Below, in pieces: positions 40,016 to 47,554 of a DNA stretch of 50,214 nt (position 1 is its first letter; the number at the start of each line of letters is the position of its first letter). This DNA is from Roseicyclus salinarum (GTDB lineage: Bacteria; Pseudomonadota; Alphaproteobacteria; Rhodobacterales; Rhodobacteraceae). Under the pieces are notes generated by a model, which saw only the letters and a program-made list of their open reading frames with translations, made no database searches and was not told where the DNA came from. The stretch is taken from positions 1-50,214 of the forward strand of contig NZ_JARRSA010000027.1 in NCBI RefSeq assembly GCF_029624655.1. The letters run 5' to 3'. The translations under genes and the position numbers were made by a program.

Positions 40016-41248
40016 ATGACTGATTTTCAAAGCCTTGGCGTTCCTGCCGACATGGTCGACCGCCTTGCTTCCGCGGGTCTGAAGACCCCGACCCCGATCC
40101 AGGAGCGCGCGATCCCCGCGGCGCTGGGCGGACGTGACGTTCTCGGCCTCGCACAGACCGGCACCGGCAAGACGGTGGCTTTCGGCGTGCCGCTGATGCT
40201 GGCGCTGGCCGACCGGCAGGGGCGACCGGCCCACAAGGCCCCGCGCGGCCTGATCCTCGCACCGACGCGGGAGCTGGCGAAACAGATCGCCACGGCCCTC
40301 GACCCTCTCAAGGGCACGGGCAAGCTGTCGGTGGTTCTGGTGGTCGGCGGCGCATCGCTGAACGCGCAGGCGGGACGCCTCGCGCGTGGAGCGGACCTCG
40401 TGGTCGCCACGCCCGGCCGCCTGATGGATCTGATGGAGCGGCGCGCGATCGACCTCGCGCAGGTCCGCCAGCTGGTGCTGGACGAGGCCGACCAGATGCT
40501 CGACCTCGGCTTCATCCACGCGCTGCGCAAGATCGCCACGGTGCTGCCGAAGGACCGGCGCACGATGCTGTTCTCGGCCACCATGCCCAAGACGATGGAA
40601 CAGCTCGCCGCAAGCTTCCTGCGCGATCCCCTGCGCATCGAGGTGACGCCGCCCGGACGCGCGGTCGACAAGATCGTGCAGTCGGTGCACTTCGTGACCA
40701 AGGACGAGAAGACCGGACGCCTCATCGGCCTGCTCGACGGCCACCGCCAGGAGCGGGCCATCGTCTTCGGACGCACCAAGCACGGCTCGGAGAAGCTGGC
40801 CAAGAAGCTGGAGGCCGAGGGGTTCGCCGTCGCCTCGATCCACGGCAACAAGAGCCAGGGCCAGCGCGACCGCGCGATCAGCGCCTTCCGCGAAGGCAAG
40901 GTGCGGGTTCTCGTGGCGACGGACGTCGCGGCGCGGGGCATCGACATCCCCGACGTGAAGCACGTCTACAACTACGATCTGCCGAACGTCCCCGAGATCT
41001 ACGTCCACCGGATCGGGCGCACGGCGCGCGCGGGCGCGGACGGGGCGGCCATCGCCTTCTGCACGCCCGAGGAAATGGGCGAGCTGCGCGACATCCAGAA
41101 GGTCACGGGCCTGTCGATCCCCGTGGGTCACGGCACCCCGTGGGAGCGTCATGACGCGCCCCGCAAGGCCGGTGGACGCGGTGGCGCGGCCAAGCCCGCA
41201 CACCCCCCGCGCCGCCGCCGTTCGCAGCGCCGCTCGAAGGCCGCCTGA
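40016..41248 (+). CDS. DEAD-box RNA helicase (RhlE-like)
   Basis: A 410-residue helicase. All motifs are present: Q motif TPTPIQERAIP, AQTGTGKT (46-53), PTRELA, VGGASL, TPGRL, DEAD, SAT, then IVFGRTKHG, ATDVAARGID and HRIGRTARAG. The C-terminus is a basic tail (GGRGGAAKPAHPPRRRRSQRRSK) that binds RNA. It unwinds short RNA duplexes in ribosome assembly or decay. ATG 40016 with GAAAGG upstream gives the normal start; upstream in-frame codons at 39845 onward are leader sequence. RhlE type is inferred from size and tail. Confidence 0.94.
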   Translation: MTDFQSLGVPADMVDRLASAGLKTPTPIQERAIPAALGGRDVLGLAQTGTGKTVAFGVPLMLALADRQGRPAHKAPRGLILAPTRELAKQIATALDPLKGTGKLSVVLVVGGASLNAQAGRLARGADLVVATPGRLMDLMERRAIDLAQVRQLVLDEADQMLDLGFIHALRKIATVLPKDRRTMLFSATMPKTMEQLAASFLRDPLRIEVTPPGRAVDKIVQSVHFVTKDEKTGRLIGLLDGHRQERAIVFGRTKHGSEKLAKKLEAEGFAVASIHGNKSQGQRDRAISAFREGKVRVLVATDVAARGIDIPDVKHVYNYDLPNVPEIYVHRIGRTARAGADGAAIAFCTPEEMGELRDIQKVTGLSIPVGHGTPWERHDAPRKAGGRGGAAKPAHPPRRRRSQRRSKAA

Positions 41249-41259
41249 CGCGATGATGA

Positions 41260-41293
41260 CATCACATCCATGCGCATTGGCATGGATTTGATG
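41260..41293. repeat. 34-bp near-perfect palindrome after the helicase gene
   Basis: CATCA-C-ATCCATGC (41260-41273) pairs with GCATGGAT-T-TGATG (41280-41293) with one mismatch and a 6-nt centre. It could be a terminator stem for the helicase (no T-run) or an operator for the DUF4386 gene, whose ATG is 78 bp further. Confidence 0.5.
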
Positions 41294-41299
41294 CAATAA

Positions 41300-41313
41300 C
41301 GGGGAATTCCCCG
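41300..41313. repeat. Perfect 14-bp palindrome upstream of the DUF4386 gene
   Basis: CGGGGAATTCCCCG is a perfect dyad, 6 bp after the larger palindrome. It is followed by CCGCTTTT, so hairpin plus T-run could act as a terminator; as DNA it looks like a dimeric repressor site. Confidence 0.45.
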
Positions 41314-41371
41314 CCGCTTTTGCATGGAATAGGCCGGGAGCAGGTCACACGCGCTCCCAAGGAGGCCCGAC

Positions 41372-42040
41372 ATGCAAGCGCCCACCCTTCCCATGTTCCG
41401 CCTCGCGGGGCTTTTCTATCTCGTGATCATCGTCTTCGGCATCTCGTCGGAGGTGCTGTTGCGCGGTCCCATCCTTGCGGCCGGCGACGCGGAGGCGGTG
41501 GCCGCCTCGATCGCCGCCGCCCCCGGCCCCTTGCGCCTGTCCATCGTGGCCGATGCCGTCATGGCGATGTGCGACGCGGCCCTCGCCGTCCTTCTGTTCC
41601 TGATCCTGCGGCCGCTCGGCGCGGGCCTTGCGCTGGCCGCGATGGTCTTTCGCCTGATGCAGGGCGCGGTGATCGCGGCGAGCCTGATGTTCCTTCTGGC
41701 CGCCCTCCGGCCCGATTTCGCGCCGGCAGCCCGCGCCCTGATCGAGATGCACGGGGTGGGCTACGACCTTGGCCTCGCCTTCTTCGGCGTGAACTCGGTG
41801 CTGACGGGGATGCTGCTGTGCCGGCTTGGCGGGGCCGCGCGGGTGATCGCGGCCGGCATCGCGATGTCGGGCCTCGTCTACCTCACGGGAAGCGCGCTGC
41901 GCCTTGCGGATCCTGCGCTCGCGGCCGCCTTCGCGCCGGCCTACGCGCTGCCGGTTCTTGCGGAAAGCGCGTTCTGTCTGTGGCTTCTGTTCGCGGGGGC
42001 GGGCGCGCGGCGGCTGCTGGCACCGGTCCCGAGCGCCTAG
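41372..42040 (+). CDS. DUF4386 family membrane protein
   Basis: A 222-residue polytopic protein with six or seven hydrophobic segments. The N-terminal FRLAGLFYLVIIVFGISSEV and RLMQGAVIAASLMFL match the DUF4386 pattern. Function unknown. AAGGAGG lies 8 nt before the ATG, so it should be well translated. It is separated from the helicase by two palindromes, suggesting its own regulation. Convergent with the phosphatidyltransferase; their ends overlap by 4 bp. Confidence 0.85.
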   Translation: MQAPTLPMFRLAGLFYLVIIVFGISSEVLLRGPILAAGDAEAVAASIAAAPGPLRLSIVADAVMAMCDAALAVLLFLILRPLGAGLALAAMVFRLMQGAVIAASLMFLLAALRPDFAPAARALIEMHGVGYDLGLAFFGVNSVLTGMLLCRLGGAARVIAAGIAMSGLVYLTGSALRLADPALAAAFAPAYALPVLAESAFCLWLLFAGAGARRLLAPVPSA

Positions 42041-42648
42041 CGGCCGGGAAACATCGCCCAACCCGCGGCATAGCGGGTGGCGCCGGTCACGGCGCAGGCC
42101 GCTGCGAAGACCAGCGCGATGACGGGAAACGCCTGCGGGAACAGGCAGAAGGCGGCGAAGACGGCGATCGTCTCGGCGCCTTCGGTCAATCCGCCGAGAT
42201 AGTGGATCCCCTTGGAGGGATAGGCCGTGGCCGCGATCCCGCGCCGCTCGGCGATGATGGCGAAGGCGAGGAACGAGGTTCCCGTCAGCACGAAACTCGC
42301 GATCAGGACCGCGCCGGGCAGCGCATTCGCCGCGGGGTCGGCGAGAACGAAGCCCAGCGGAAACGCCGCGTAGAACACGAAGTCGAGCGCGATGTCGAGG
42401 AACGCGCCCCGGTCCGTGGGCTGGGTCAGCCGGGCCACCGCGCCGTCCAGCCCGTCCGCCAGCCGGTTCAGCACCAGACCCGCAAGGGCGAGCCAGTAAA
42501 GCCCCAGCGCGGCCGCCCCGGCCGCGAGAAGGCCGACGCCGAGCCCTGCGAGCGTCACATGGTCGGCGCGGACGCCAATCTGTGCCAGAAGCTCGGCCGG
42601 CGGCTGCATCAGCCGTCGCTGCAGCGGGAGGATGGCGGCGTCGATCAT
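42037..42648 (-). CDS. CDP-alcohol phosphatidyltransferase family protein
   Basis: A 203-residue membrane protein with the motif D-G-x2-A-R-x8-G-x3-D-x3-D, read as DGLDGAVARLTQPTDRGAFLDIALD (with Asp at each required position). The N-terminal amphipathic helix and about six transmembrane segments fit the family. It transfers a phosphatidyl or phospho-alcohol group from a CDP donor; head group unknown. It starts 10 bp after the HAD gene ends, same strand, so the two may form one transcript. Confidence 0.88.
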   Translation of the reverse strand: MIDAAILPLQRRLMQPPAELLAQIGVRADHVTLAGLGVGLLAAGAAALGLYWLALAGLVLNRLADGLDGAVARLTQPTDRGAFLDIALDFVFYAAFPLGFVLADPAANALPGAVLIASFVLTGTSFLAFAIIAERRGIAATAYPSKGIHYLGGLTEGAETIAVFAAFCLFPQAFPVIALVFAAACAVTGATRYAAGWAMFPGR

Positions 42649-42658
42649 CGGTTCGGGA

Positions 42659-43363
42659 TCAGTCCTCGATTTCGCGCAGCAGATCTAGCACGCCCCCGAG
42701 ATCGGGCAGTTCACGAAACCGAGGCTGCCCCTCGGGCGCGGCGGCATGTTCGATCTCCCACGTCAGGCCGTGCGGCACGAAGACGCCCCATGCCCCCGCC
42801 TCGATCGCGGGGATCACGTCCGAGCGCATCGAATTGCCGACCATCATCGCGCGGGCAGGTCCGTCGCCGTGCGCCGCGAAGGCCCGCGCATAGACGCCCG
42901 GCGTCTTGTCCGAGACGATCTCGACCGCGTCGAACACCTCGCCGAGGCCCGATTGGGCCAGCTTCCGCTCCTGGTCCAGCAGGTCCCCCTTGGTGATCAG
43001 CACCAGCGTATGGCTTTCGGCAAGCCTGCGCACGGTCTCCTCGGCCTGCGGCAGAAGCTCGATGGGGTGGGCCAGCATCTCCTGGCCCGCCAGGAGGATC
43101 TCGGAGATGACGCTGGCCGGCACGCGCCCTTCCGTCACCTCGATGGCCGTCTCGATCATCGAGAGCATGAAGCCCTTGATGCCGAAACCGTAATGCCCGA
43201 GATTGCGCCGCTCGGCCTCGAGGAGGCGCGTCGCGAGGTGACCCGCGTCCGTGTAGGACGACAGCAGGCTGGCGAACCGGTCCTGTGTCATGCGGTAGAA
43301 GGTCTCGTTCTGCCACAGCGTGTCGTCGGCGTCGAAACCGATGGTCGTGACCTGGGTTGTCAT
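42659..43363 (-). CDS. HAD superfamily hydrolase
   Basis: A 234-residue haloacid-dehalogenase-type phosphatase. Motif I is FDADDTLW (nucleophile and acid Asp), motif II LITKGD, motif III the Lys of SDKTPG, motif [12 protein letters not shown] helical cap domain spans roughly residues 20-90. The nucleophile pair DxD shows it is a phosphatase; the substrate is unknown. ATG 43363 gives the family-like start [14 protein letters not shown]. Divergent from clpS over an AT-rich promoter region. Confidence 0.9.
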   Translation of the reverse strand: MTTQVTTIGFDADDTLWQNETFYRMTQDRFASLLSSYTDAGHLATRLLEAERRNLGHYGFGIKGFMLSMIETAIEVTEGRVPASVISEILLAGQEMLAHPIELLPQAEETVRRLAESHTLVLITKGDLLDQERKLAQSGLGEVFDAVEIVSDKTPGVYARAFAAHGDGPARAMMVGNSMRSDVIPAIEAGAWGVFVPHGLTWEIEHAAAPEGQPRFRELPDLGGVLDLLREIED

Positions 43364-43380
43364 CCGGGGCGCCGCCCTCT

Positions 43381-43409
43381 TTTCTGAATCGCTCAGTGGC
43401 ATATATATT
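43381..43409 (+). promoter_or_regulatory. Candidate clpS promoter
   Basis: TTTCTG (43381-43386), 17 bp, TATATT (43404-43409). The -10 is a strong match in a locally AT-rich patch (CATATATATTG); the -35 is weak. The same patch may serve the divergent HAD gene. Confidence 0.4.
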
Positions 43410-43469
43410 GCCGCCAAGCGACAGACCACGCAGACGAACGGACCGCCGATGCGCACGGACGAATGGACG

Positions 43470-43805
43470 ATGATGGCGGACAAGCCCACCGACCCTCCCG
43501 GGAACGAGGGCGACACCAATGTCATCACCAAGACGAAGCCAAAGACGCAGCGCCCGCCGATGTACAAGGTGCTGCTCCTCAACGACGACTACACGCCGAT
43601 GGAATTCGTCGTGCACGTTCTCGAGCGGTTCTTCGGGGTCAGCCACTCGCAGGCCGTCGAGATCATGCTGACGGTGCACAAGAAGGGTGTGGCGGTCGTC
43701 GGCGTCTTCTCCTACGAGATCGCCGAGACCAAGGTCGCGCAGGTGATGGATTTCGCGCGGCGCAACCAGCATCCCCTGCAATGCACGATGGAGAAGGAGG
43801 ACTGA
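43470..43805 (+). CDS. clpS: ATP-dependent Clp protease adaptor ClpS
   Basis: A ClpS of about 111 residues. The core [24 protein letters not shown] (starting near residue 32) contains the N-degron pocket Asn-Asp, followed by [12 protein letters not shown] and [15 protein letters not shown]. It binds N-end-rule substrates and delivers them to ClpAP. Three in-frame ATGs are possible (43449, 43470, 43473); 43470 is chosen because [15 protein letters not shown] matches the usual roseobacter N-terminus, as I recall it. AAGGAGGA at its 3' end probably serves the next gene from a distance. Confidence 0.93.
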   Translation: MMADKPTDPPGNEGDTNVITKTKPKTQRPPMYKVLLLNDDYTPMEFVVHVLERFFGVSHSQAVEIMLTVHKKGVAVVGVFSYEIAETKVAQVMDFARRNQHPLQCTMEKED

Positions 43806-43827
43806 GTTTCGGTTCTCCGCCCGCACC

Positions 43828-44862
43828 ATGACCCCTGACAGATGGACCCTCGCGCTGGAGAACGGCGCGCTCGCCCCCGCCGGGGGCCGGCTTCTGGCGC
43901 TCATGCCGAGGGGGGAGGCAGACCTCGCCGCCTTCGCCGGTGCCGACATCACCGCCGTACAGGGCTTCCGGCCCGACCACGACAGGCTTCAGTCGCGCGG
44001 CTTCGATGTCGTGCCGGAGCTTGAAGATGCCGCGCCCGGCTTCGACGCAGCACTCGTCCAGATCGTCAAGTCCCGCGTCCGCACCCTCGCGGCCGTGGCA
44101 GAGGCGCTGTCGCTGCTGAAGCCCGGCGGGCTCCTGATGGTCGACGGCGCGAAGGAGGAGGGCATCGAGGCGATCCTGAAGGCGGTGCGGGCGCTGCTGC
44201 CGGTCGACGAGGTCTATTCCAAGGCCCACGGCAAGCTGTTCTGGCTGCACCGGCCCGAGGAGTTGCCCGGCGAACTGGCGGAGTGGATCGCGCTGCCCGA
44301 GACGATCGCGGCGGGCTACGTCACGGCCCCCGGCGGCTTTTCCGCCGATGCGCCCGACCGGGGCTCGGAAATCCTCGTGGCGCTCGCCCCCGCGCTCAAG
44401 GGCCGCGTCGCCGACCTCGGCGCCGGCTGGGGCTACGTCGCGGGCGAGGTTCTGGCCGAGCAGGAGGGGATCGAGTACCTCGACCTCATCGAGGCGGACC
44501 ACGCCATGCTGGAGGCCGCCCGCGCCAACGTCGACGATCCCCGCGCCGCGTTCCACTGGGCCGACGCCACGCGCTTCGAGCCGTCCGAACCCTACGACGC
44601 GATCCTGTGCAACCCGCCGTTCCACACGGGCCGCCGCGCCGATCCCGACCTCGGCCGCGCCTTCATCGCGGCGGCGACGCGGATGCTGTCGCCCTCCGGC
44701 AAATTCATCATGGTCGCCAACCGCCATCTGCCCTATGAGGCGGCCCTCAAGGAGGCGTTCGCCACCGGCCGGCAGATCGGCGAGCTCGAGGGCTACAAGC
44801 TCTACGAGGCGTCCAAGCCACGGCGCGCGTCCGGACGGACATCCGGGGGACGGAAACGATGA
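43828..44862 (+). CDS. RsmC-like class I SAM-dependent methyltransferase
   Basis: A 344-residue protein in the duplicated RsmC layout: a degenerate N-terminal MTase-like half and a C-terminal catalytic half with the SAM motif VADLGAGWGYVAGE and the base-methylation motif NPPFH (in AILCNPPFHTGR). RsmC methylates G1207 (N2) of 16S rRNA in E. coli. A basic C-terminal tail (RRASGRTSGGRKR) fits RNA binding. It starts 22 bp after clpS and overlaps the next SDR by ATGA. Confidence 0.9.
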   Translation: MTPDRWTLALENGALAPAGGRLLALMPRGEADLAAFAGADITAVQGFRPDHDRLQSRGFDVVPELEDAAPGFDAALVQIVKSRVRTLAAVAEALSLLKPGGLLMVDGAKEEGIEAILKAVRALLPVDEVYSKAHGKLFWLHRPEELPGELAEWIALPETIAAGYVTAPGGFSADAPDRGSEILVALAPALKGRVADLGAGWGYVAGEVLAEQEGIEYLDLIEADHAMLEAARANVDDPRAAFHWADATRFEPSEPYDAILCNPPFHTGRRADPDLGRAFIAAATRMLSPSGKFIMVANRHLPYEAALKEAFATGRQIGELEGYKLYEASKPRRASGRTSGGRKR

Positions 44863-45668
44863 CACTTTCGATCCAGGGCAAGACCGCGATCATCACCGGC
44901 GCCGCGAACGGCGTCGGCCTGGCCATCGCGCGCCATTTCGTCGATCGCGGCGCGAACGTGATGTTCGCCGACCGCGACGAGGCGCGCCTTGCCGACGAGT
45001 GCGGCGAGATCGAGGACGACAAGGGGCAGGTGCGCTACTTCGCCGGCGACCTGCGCGAGCGGCTGACGGTGGCGAACCTTCTTTCCGCGACGCTCGACGC
45101 CTTCGACCGGATCGACGTGCTGGTGAACGCCAGCAGGCAGATCCTGCCGACCGACCCGCTGGACCCGTCCGACGGCTCGGTCGCGGCGCTTCTCGAGCAG
45201 AACATGTTCGCCGCCCTCCGCCTCAGCCAGGCCGTCGCCAACCGCATGATCGCCCAGGCCGAGGCCGAGGGCGCCGAGGAAGGGCCCGTAGGCTCCATCG
45301 TCAACATCTCGTCCATCGCCGCGCGGCGGACGCATCCCGACCTCATGGGCTACTCCATTTCGTGCGCCGCCCTCGACCAGGCGACCCGCAGCCTCGCCGT
45401 GGCGCTCGCACCGCACCGCATCCGGGTCAACGGCGTGGCCTTCGGGTCGGTCATGTCGACGAGCCTGAAGGAAAGCCTGAACGAGACCGAGGGCCTCCGG
45501 CAGGAGATCCGGCAATGCACTCCGCTCGGCCGGATCGCCAGCGCCCGCGAGGTGACGGCGGCTGTCCAGTTCCTCGCCTCTGACGGCGCGGGGTTCGTGA
45601 CAGGTGAGGTGCTGACAGTGGATGGCGGCCGGACGCTTCTGGACAACGTCAGCATCGCCGCGCACTAG
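44859..45668 (+). CDS. Short-chain dehydrogenase lacking the catalytic Lys
   Basis: A 269-residue SDR with an intact cofactor motif (TGAANGVG, residues 13-20) and C-terminal VDGG. The active site is altered: YSISC has Tyr165 but Cys169 replaces the Lys of YxxxK, and NNAG reads NASR. The catalytic Ser region NISSIAARR is kept. With Lys gone, normal proton relay is unlikely, so it may bind NAD(P) in a regulatory or structural role, or use another base. It is translationally coupled to the RsmC-like gene. No stop, frameshift or codon change suggests decay; the reading frame is clean. Confidence 0.85.
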   Translation: MTLSIQGKTAIITGAANGVGLAIARHFVDRGANVMFADRDEARLADECGEIEDDKGQVRYFAGDLRERLTVANLLSATLDAFDRIDVLVNASRQILPTDPLDPSDGSVAALLEQNMFAALRLSQAVANRMIAQAEAEGAEEGPVGSIVNISSIAARRTHPDLMGYSISCAALDQATRSLAVALAPHRIRVNGVAFGSVMSTSLKESLNETEGLRQEIRQCTPLGRIASAREVTAAVQFLASDGAGFVTGEVLTVDGGRTLLDNVSIAAH

Positions 45669-45830
45669 CGCCATCCGGCGACGCGCTCGGCCGGTCCTTG
45701 CGCTTGGTGGGGAATTGGCGGACCGACATTCGTCCGCGCGGTGCCGATGACGATGCCACGATCAACCGGGCAGGGGCGCCCTTGTGGATGGTTCGGCGCC
45801 CGAAGGCTCGCGACGCGGGAGAGGCGCGGC

Positions 45831-45861
45831 GAGGCCCCCCGGAGCATGCCGGGGAAGCCTC
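45831..45861 (-). terminator. Hairpin between convergent SDR and trcR genes
   Basis: GAGGC (45831-45835) and CCCCGG (45837-45842) pair with GCCTC (45857-45861) and CCGGGG (45849-45854) around a 6-nt loop. There is no T-run, so it may be a Rho-assisted end. The rest of the 207-bp gap holds only a weak 6-bp inverted repeat GCGGAC/GTCCGC (45718-45737). Confidence 0.42.
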
Positions 45862-45875
45862 AGGGACCCGACGCC

Positions 45876-46646
45876 TCAGCGGCGGCGGTCGTCGTCGTCA
45901 TCCTCGTCGTCGTCGCTGTCGGGCAGGTTGAAGAGGCTGTCCGCATCGACGGTGCGCTGCGGCTTGTCGTCCTCAACGTCATTGTCCTCGCTGTCGCTGA
46001 GCGAGAACGTCTCGAGCCCGGAAATCGACGAGGGCACCCTCGGCTCGGTATCCATCCCGAGGCTCTGCTCGGTCGAGACGAGCTTGCGGCGCTCGTCGTC
46101 GGACATGACCTCGCCGTCGCGGGCCCGCTTGGCGTTGGCTTTCTGGACGGCAGCGTCCAGTTCGCCCTGCTTGCACAGGCCGAGCGCGACAGGGTCGATC
46201 GGCTGGATGTTGGAGATGTTCCAGTGCGTGCGCTCGCGGATCGACTGGATCGTGGGCTTGGTCGTGCCGACCAGCTTCGAGATCTGGCTGTCGGTCAGCT
46301 CGGGGTGGAACTTCACCAGCCACAGGATGGAGGCCGGCCGGTCCTGCCGCTTGGACAGGGGCGTGTAGCGCGGTCCGCGCCGCTTCTCCTCGCCGACGGC
46401 GGCGGGATTGTGCTTGAGCTTCAGCTTGTGCAGTGGATCGGCCTCGGCGGCGTCGATCTCTTCCTGGGTGAGCTGGTTGTTGACGATCGGATCGAAACCC
46501 TTGACGCCCGCGGCCACGTCGCCGTCCGCGATGCCCTGCACCTCCAGTTCGTGAAGGCCGCAGAAATCGCCGATCTGCTTGAAGCTCAGCGTGGTGTTGT
46601 CGACGAGCCAGACGGCGGTGGCCTTGGCCATGATCGGTTTGTTCAT
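45876..46646 (-). CDS. trcR: TrcR (DUF1013), RNA-polymerase-associated cell-cycle regulator
   Basis: A 256-residue DUF1013 protein. Blocks NKPIMAKATAVWLVDNTTLS, IADGDVAAGVKGFDPIVNN, KRRGPRYTPLSKRQDRP and VGTTKPTIQSIRERTHWN are conserved in the family. In Caulobacter TrcR tracks with RNA polymerase and promotes expression of cell-cycle genes such as ctrA. The C-terminal tail here is strongly acidic (SDSEDNDVEDDK and DSDDDEDDDDD). ATG 46646 is preceded by AAGGAGG. Divergent from RNase T2, sharing an AT-rich promoter region. Confidence 0.92.
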   Translation of the reverse strand: MNKPIMAKATAVWLVDNTTLSFKQIGDFCGLHELEVQGIADGDVAAGVKGFDPIVNNQLTQEEIDAAEADPLHKLKLKHNPAAVGEEKRRGPRYTPLSKRQDRPASILWLVKFHPELTDSQISKLVGTTKPTIQSIRERTHWNISNIQPIDPVALGLCKQGELDAAVQKANAKRARDGEVMSDDERRKLVSTEQSLGMDTEPRVPSSISGLETFSLSDSEDNDVEDDKPQRTVDADSLFNLPDSDDDEDDDDDRRR

Positions 46647-46721
46647 GTCTGTCGCCTCCTTGGACGCGGGTATACGAGTGACGGGCCGTCGGAGCGGCTG
46701 CGGGTCTGTCCCGCCGGTCCT

Positions 46722-46738
46722 CGATTTCGGGGAAATCG
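46722..46738. promoter_or_regulatory. 17-bp palindrome in the trcR/RNase T2 divergent promoter
   Basis: CGATTTC-GGG-GAAATCG, perfect 7-bp arms. It lies 5 bp from TATATA (46744-46749), a -10-like box usable on either strand, and would overlap the RNase T2 -35/spacer. Candidate operator; protein unknown. Confidence 0.42.
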
Positions 46739-46778
46739 CACCGTATATAGGCACGGTCGCATCGGGAGGGAAGGGGAA

Positions 46779-47423
46779 ATGCGTCAGGCATGGATGGCGT
46801 TGGCGCTTGCGCTTTCGCTGTGGCCCGGAGCCTCCGGCGCCGAGGGAGAACCCGCGGGCACGTTCGACTACTACGTCCTGGCGCTCAGCTGGACGCCGAC
46901 ATGGTGCGCTCTGGAAGGCGACGCGCGCGACAGCCCGCAATGCGATGCGGGCCGGGGCTTCGGGTTCACGCTGCACGGCCTCTGGCCCCAGTTCGAGGAT
47001 GGATGGCCAAGCTGGTGCCCGACCGCGCGGCAGCCGCCGTCGCGCGCCGCAACGGCCGCGATGGCCGATATCATGGGCACGTCGGGCCTTGCCTGGCACC
47101 AGTGGCGCAAGCATGGTGTCTGCTCGGGGCTGTCTTCGGCGGACTACTTCGACCTGTCGCGCCGCGCCTACGAGCGCGTCCGGCGCCCCGAGGTCCTGCG
47201 CCGTCTCGACCGCGAGGTGCGGCTTCCCGCCCGCGTGGTCGAGGAGGCCTTCCTCGAGGCGAACCCTGAACTCGGGGCCGACATGCTGACGGTGACATGC
47301 CGTCAGGGCCGGCTGCAGGAGGTCCGCCTGTGCCTCACCCGCAATCTCGAGCCGAGGACCTGCGGCGCGGACGTGGTGCGCGACTGCACCATGGAGGAGG
47401 CGCTCTTCAGCCCGATGCGGTGA
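46779..47423 (+). CDS. Secreted ribonuclease T2 family protein
   Basis: A 214-residue protein with a Sec signal (MRQAWMALALALSLWPGASG, cleavage near residue 20). The T2 blocks are FTLHGLWP (CAS I, His66) and WHQWRKHGVCSG (CAS II, His112). The catalytic Glu usual in CAS II is Gln108 here (HQWRKH rather than HEWxKH). Eight Cys can form disulphides in the periplasm. T2 enzymes cleave RNA through a 2',3'-cyclic phosphate; activity with Gln may be lower. A GGAGGGAAGGGG purine tract precedes ATG 46779. Confidence 0.88.
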   Translation: MRQAWMALALALSLWPGASGAEGEPAGTFDYYVLALSWTPTWCALEGDARDSPQCDAGRGFGFTLHGLWPQFEDGWPSWCPTARQPPSRAATAAMADIMGTSGLAWHQWRKHGVCSGLSSADYFDLSRRAYERVRRPEVLRRLDREVRLPARVVEEAFLEANPELGADMLTVTCRQGRLQEVRLCLTRNLEPRTCGADVVRDCTMEEALFSPMR

Positions 47424-47447
47424 CACCCGGCGGCGGCTGGCAGGATT

Positions 47448-47500
47448 GCGTATTTGAAGAAAGATGAAGACGAAGCGCTTTCATCTTTCCCGAAATACGC
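47448..47500. terminator. Bidirectional hairpin/repeat between convergent genes
   Basis: GCGTATTT (47448-47455) pairs with AAATACGC (47493-47500), a 3-nt internal loop follows, then GAAAGATGAA (47459-47468) pairs with TTCATCTTTC (47480-47489) around a loop of about 10 nt. It sits 25 bp past the RNase T2 stop and 55 bp past the convergent methyltransferase stop, so it probably ends both transcripts. Its AAAGATGAAGAC core recurs as AAGGATGAAGAC near 14302. Confidence 0.65.
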
Positions 47501-47554
47501 ACTTCGGGAGCGCGGTCGGACCCGACGCGCCGGCCCCGGTCGCTCCGGGGAGCG

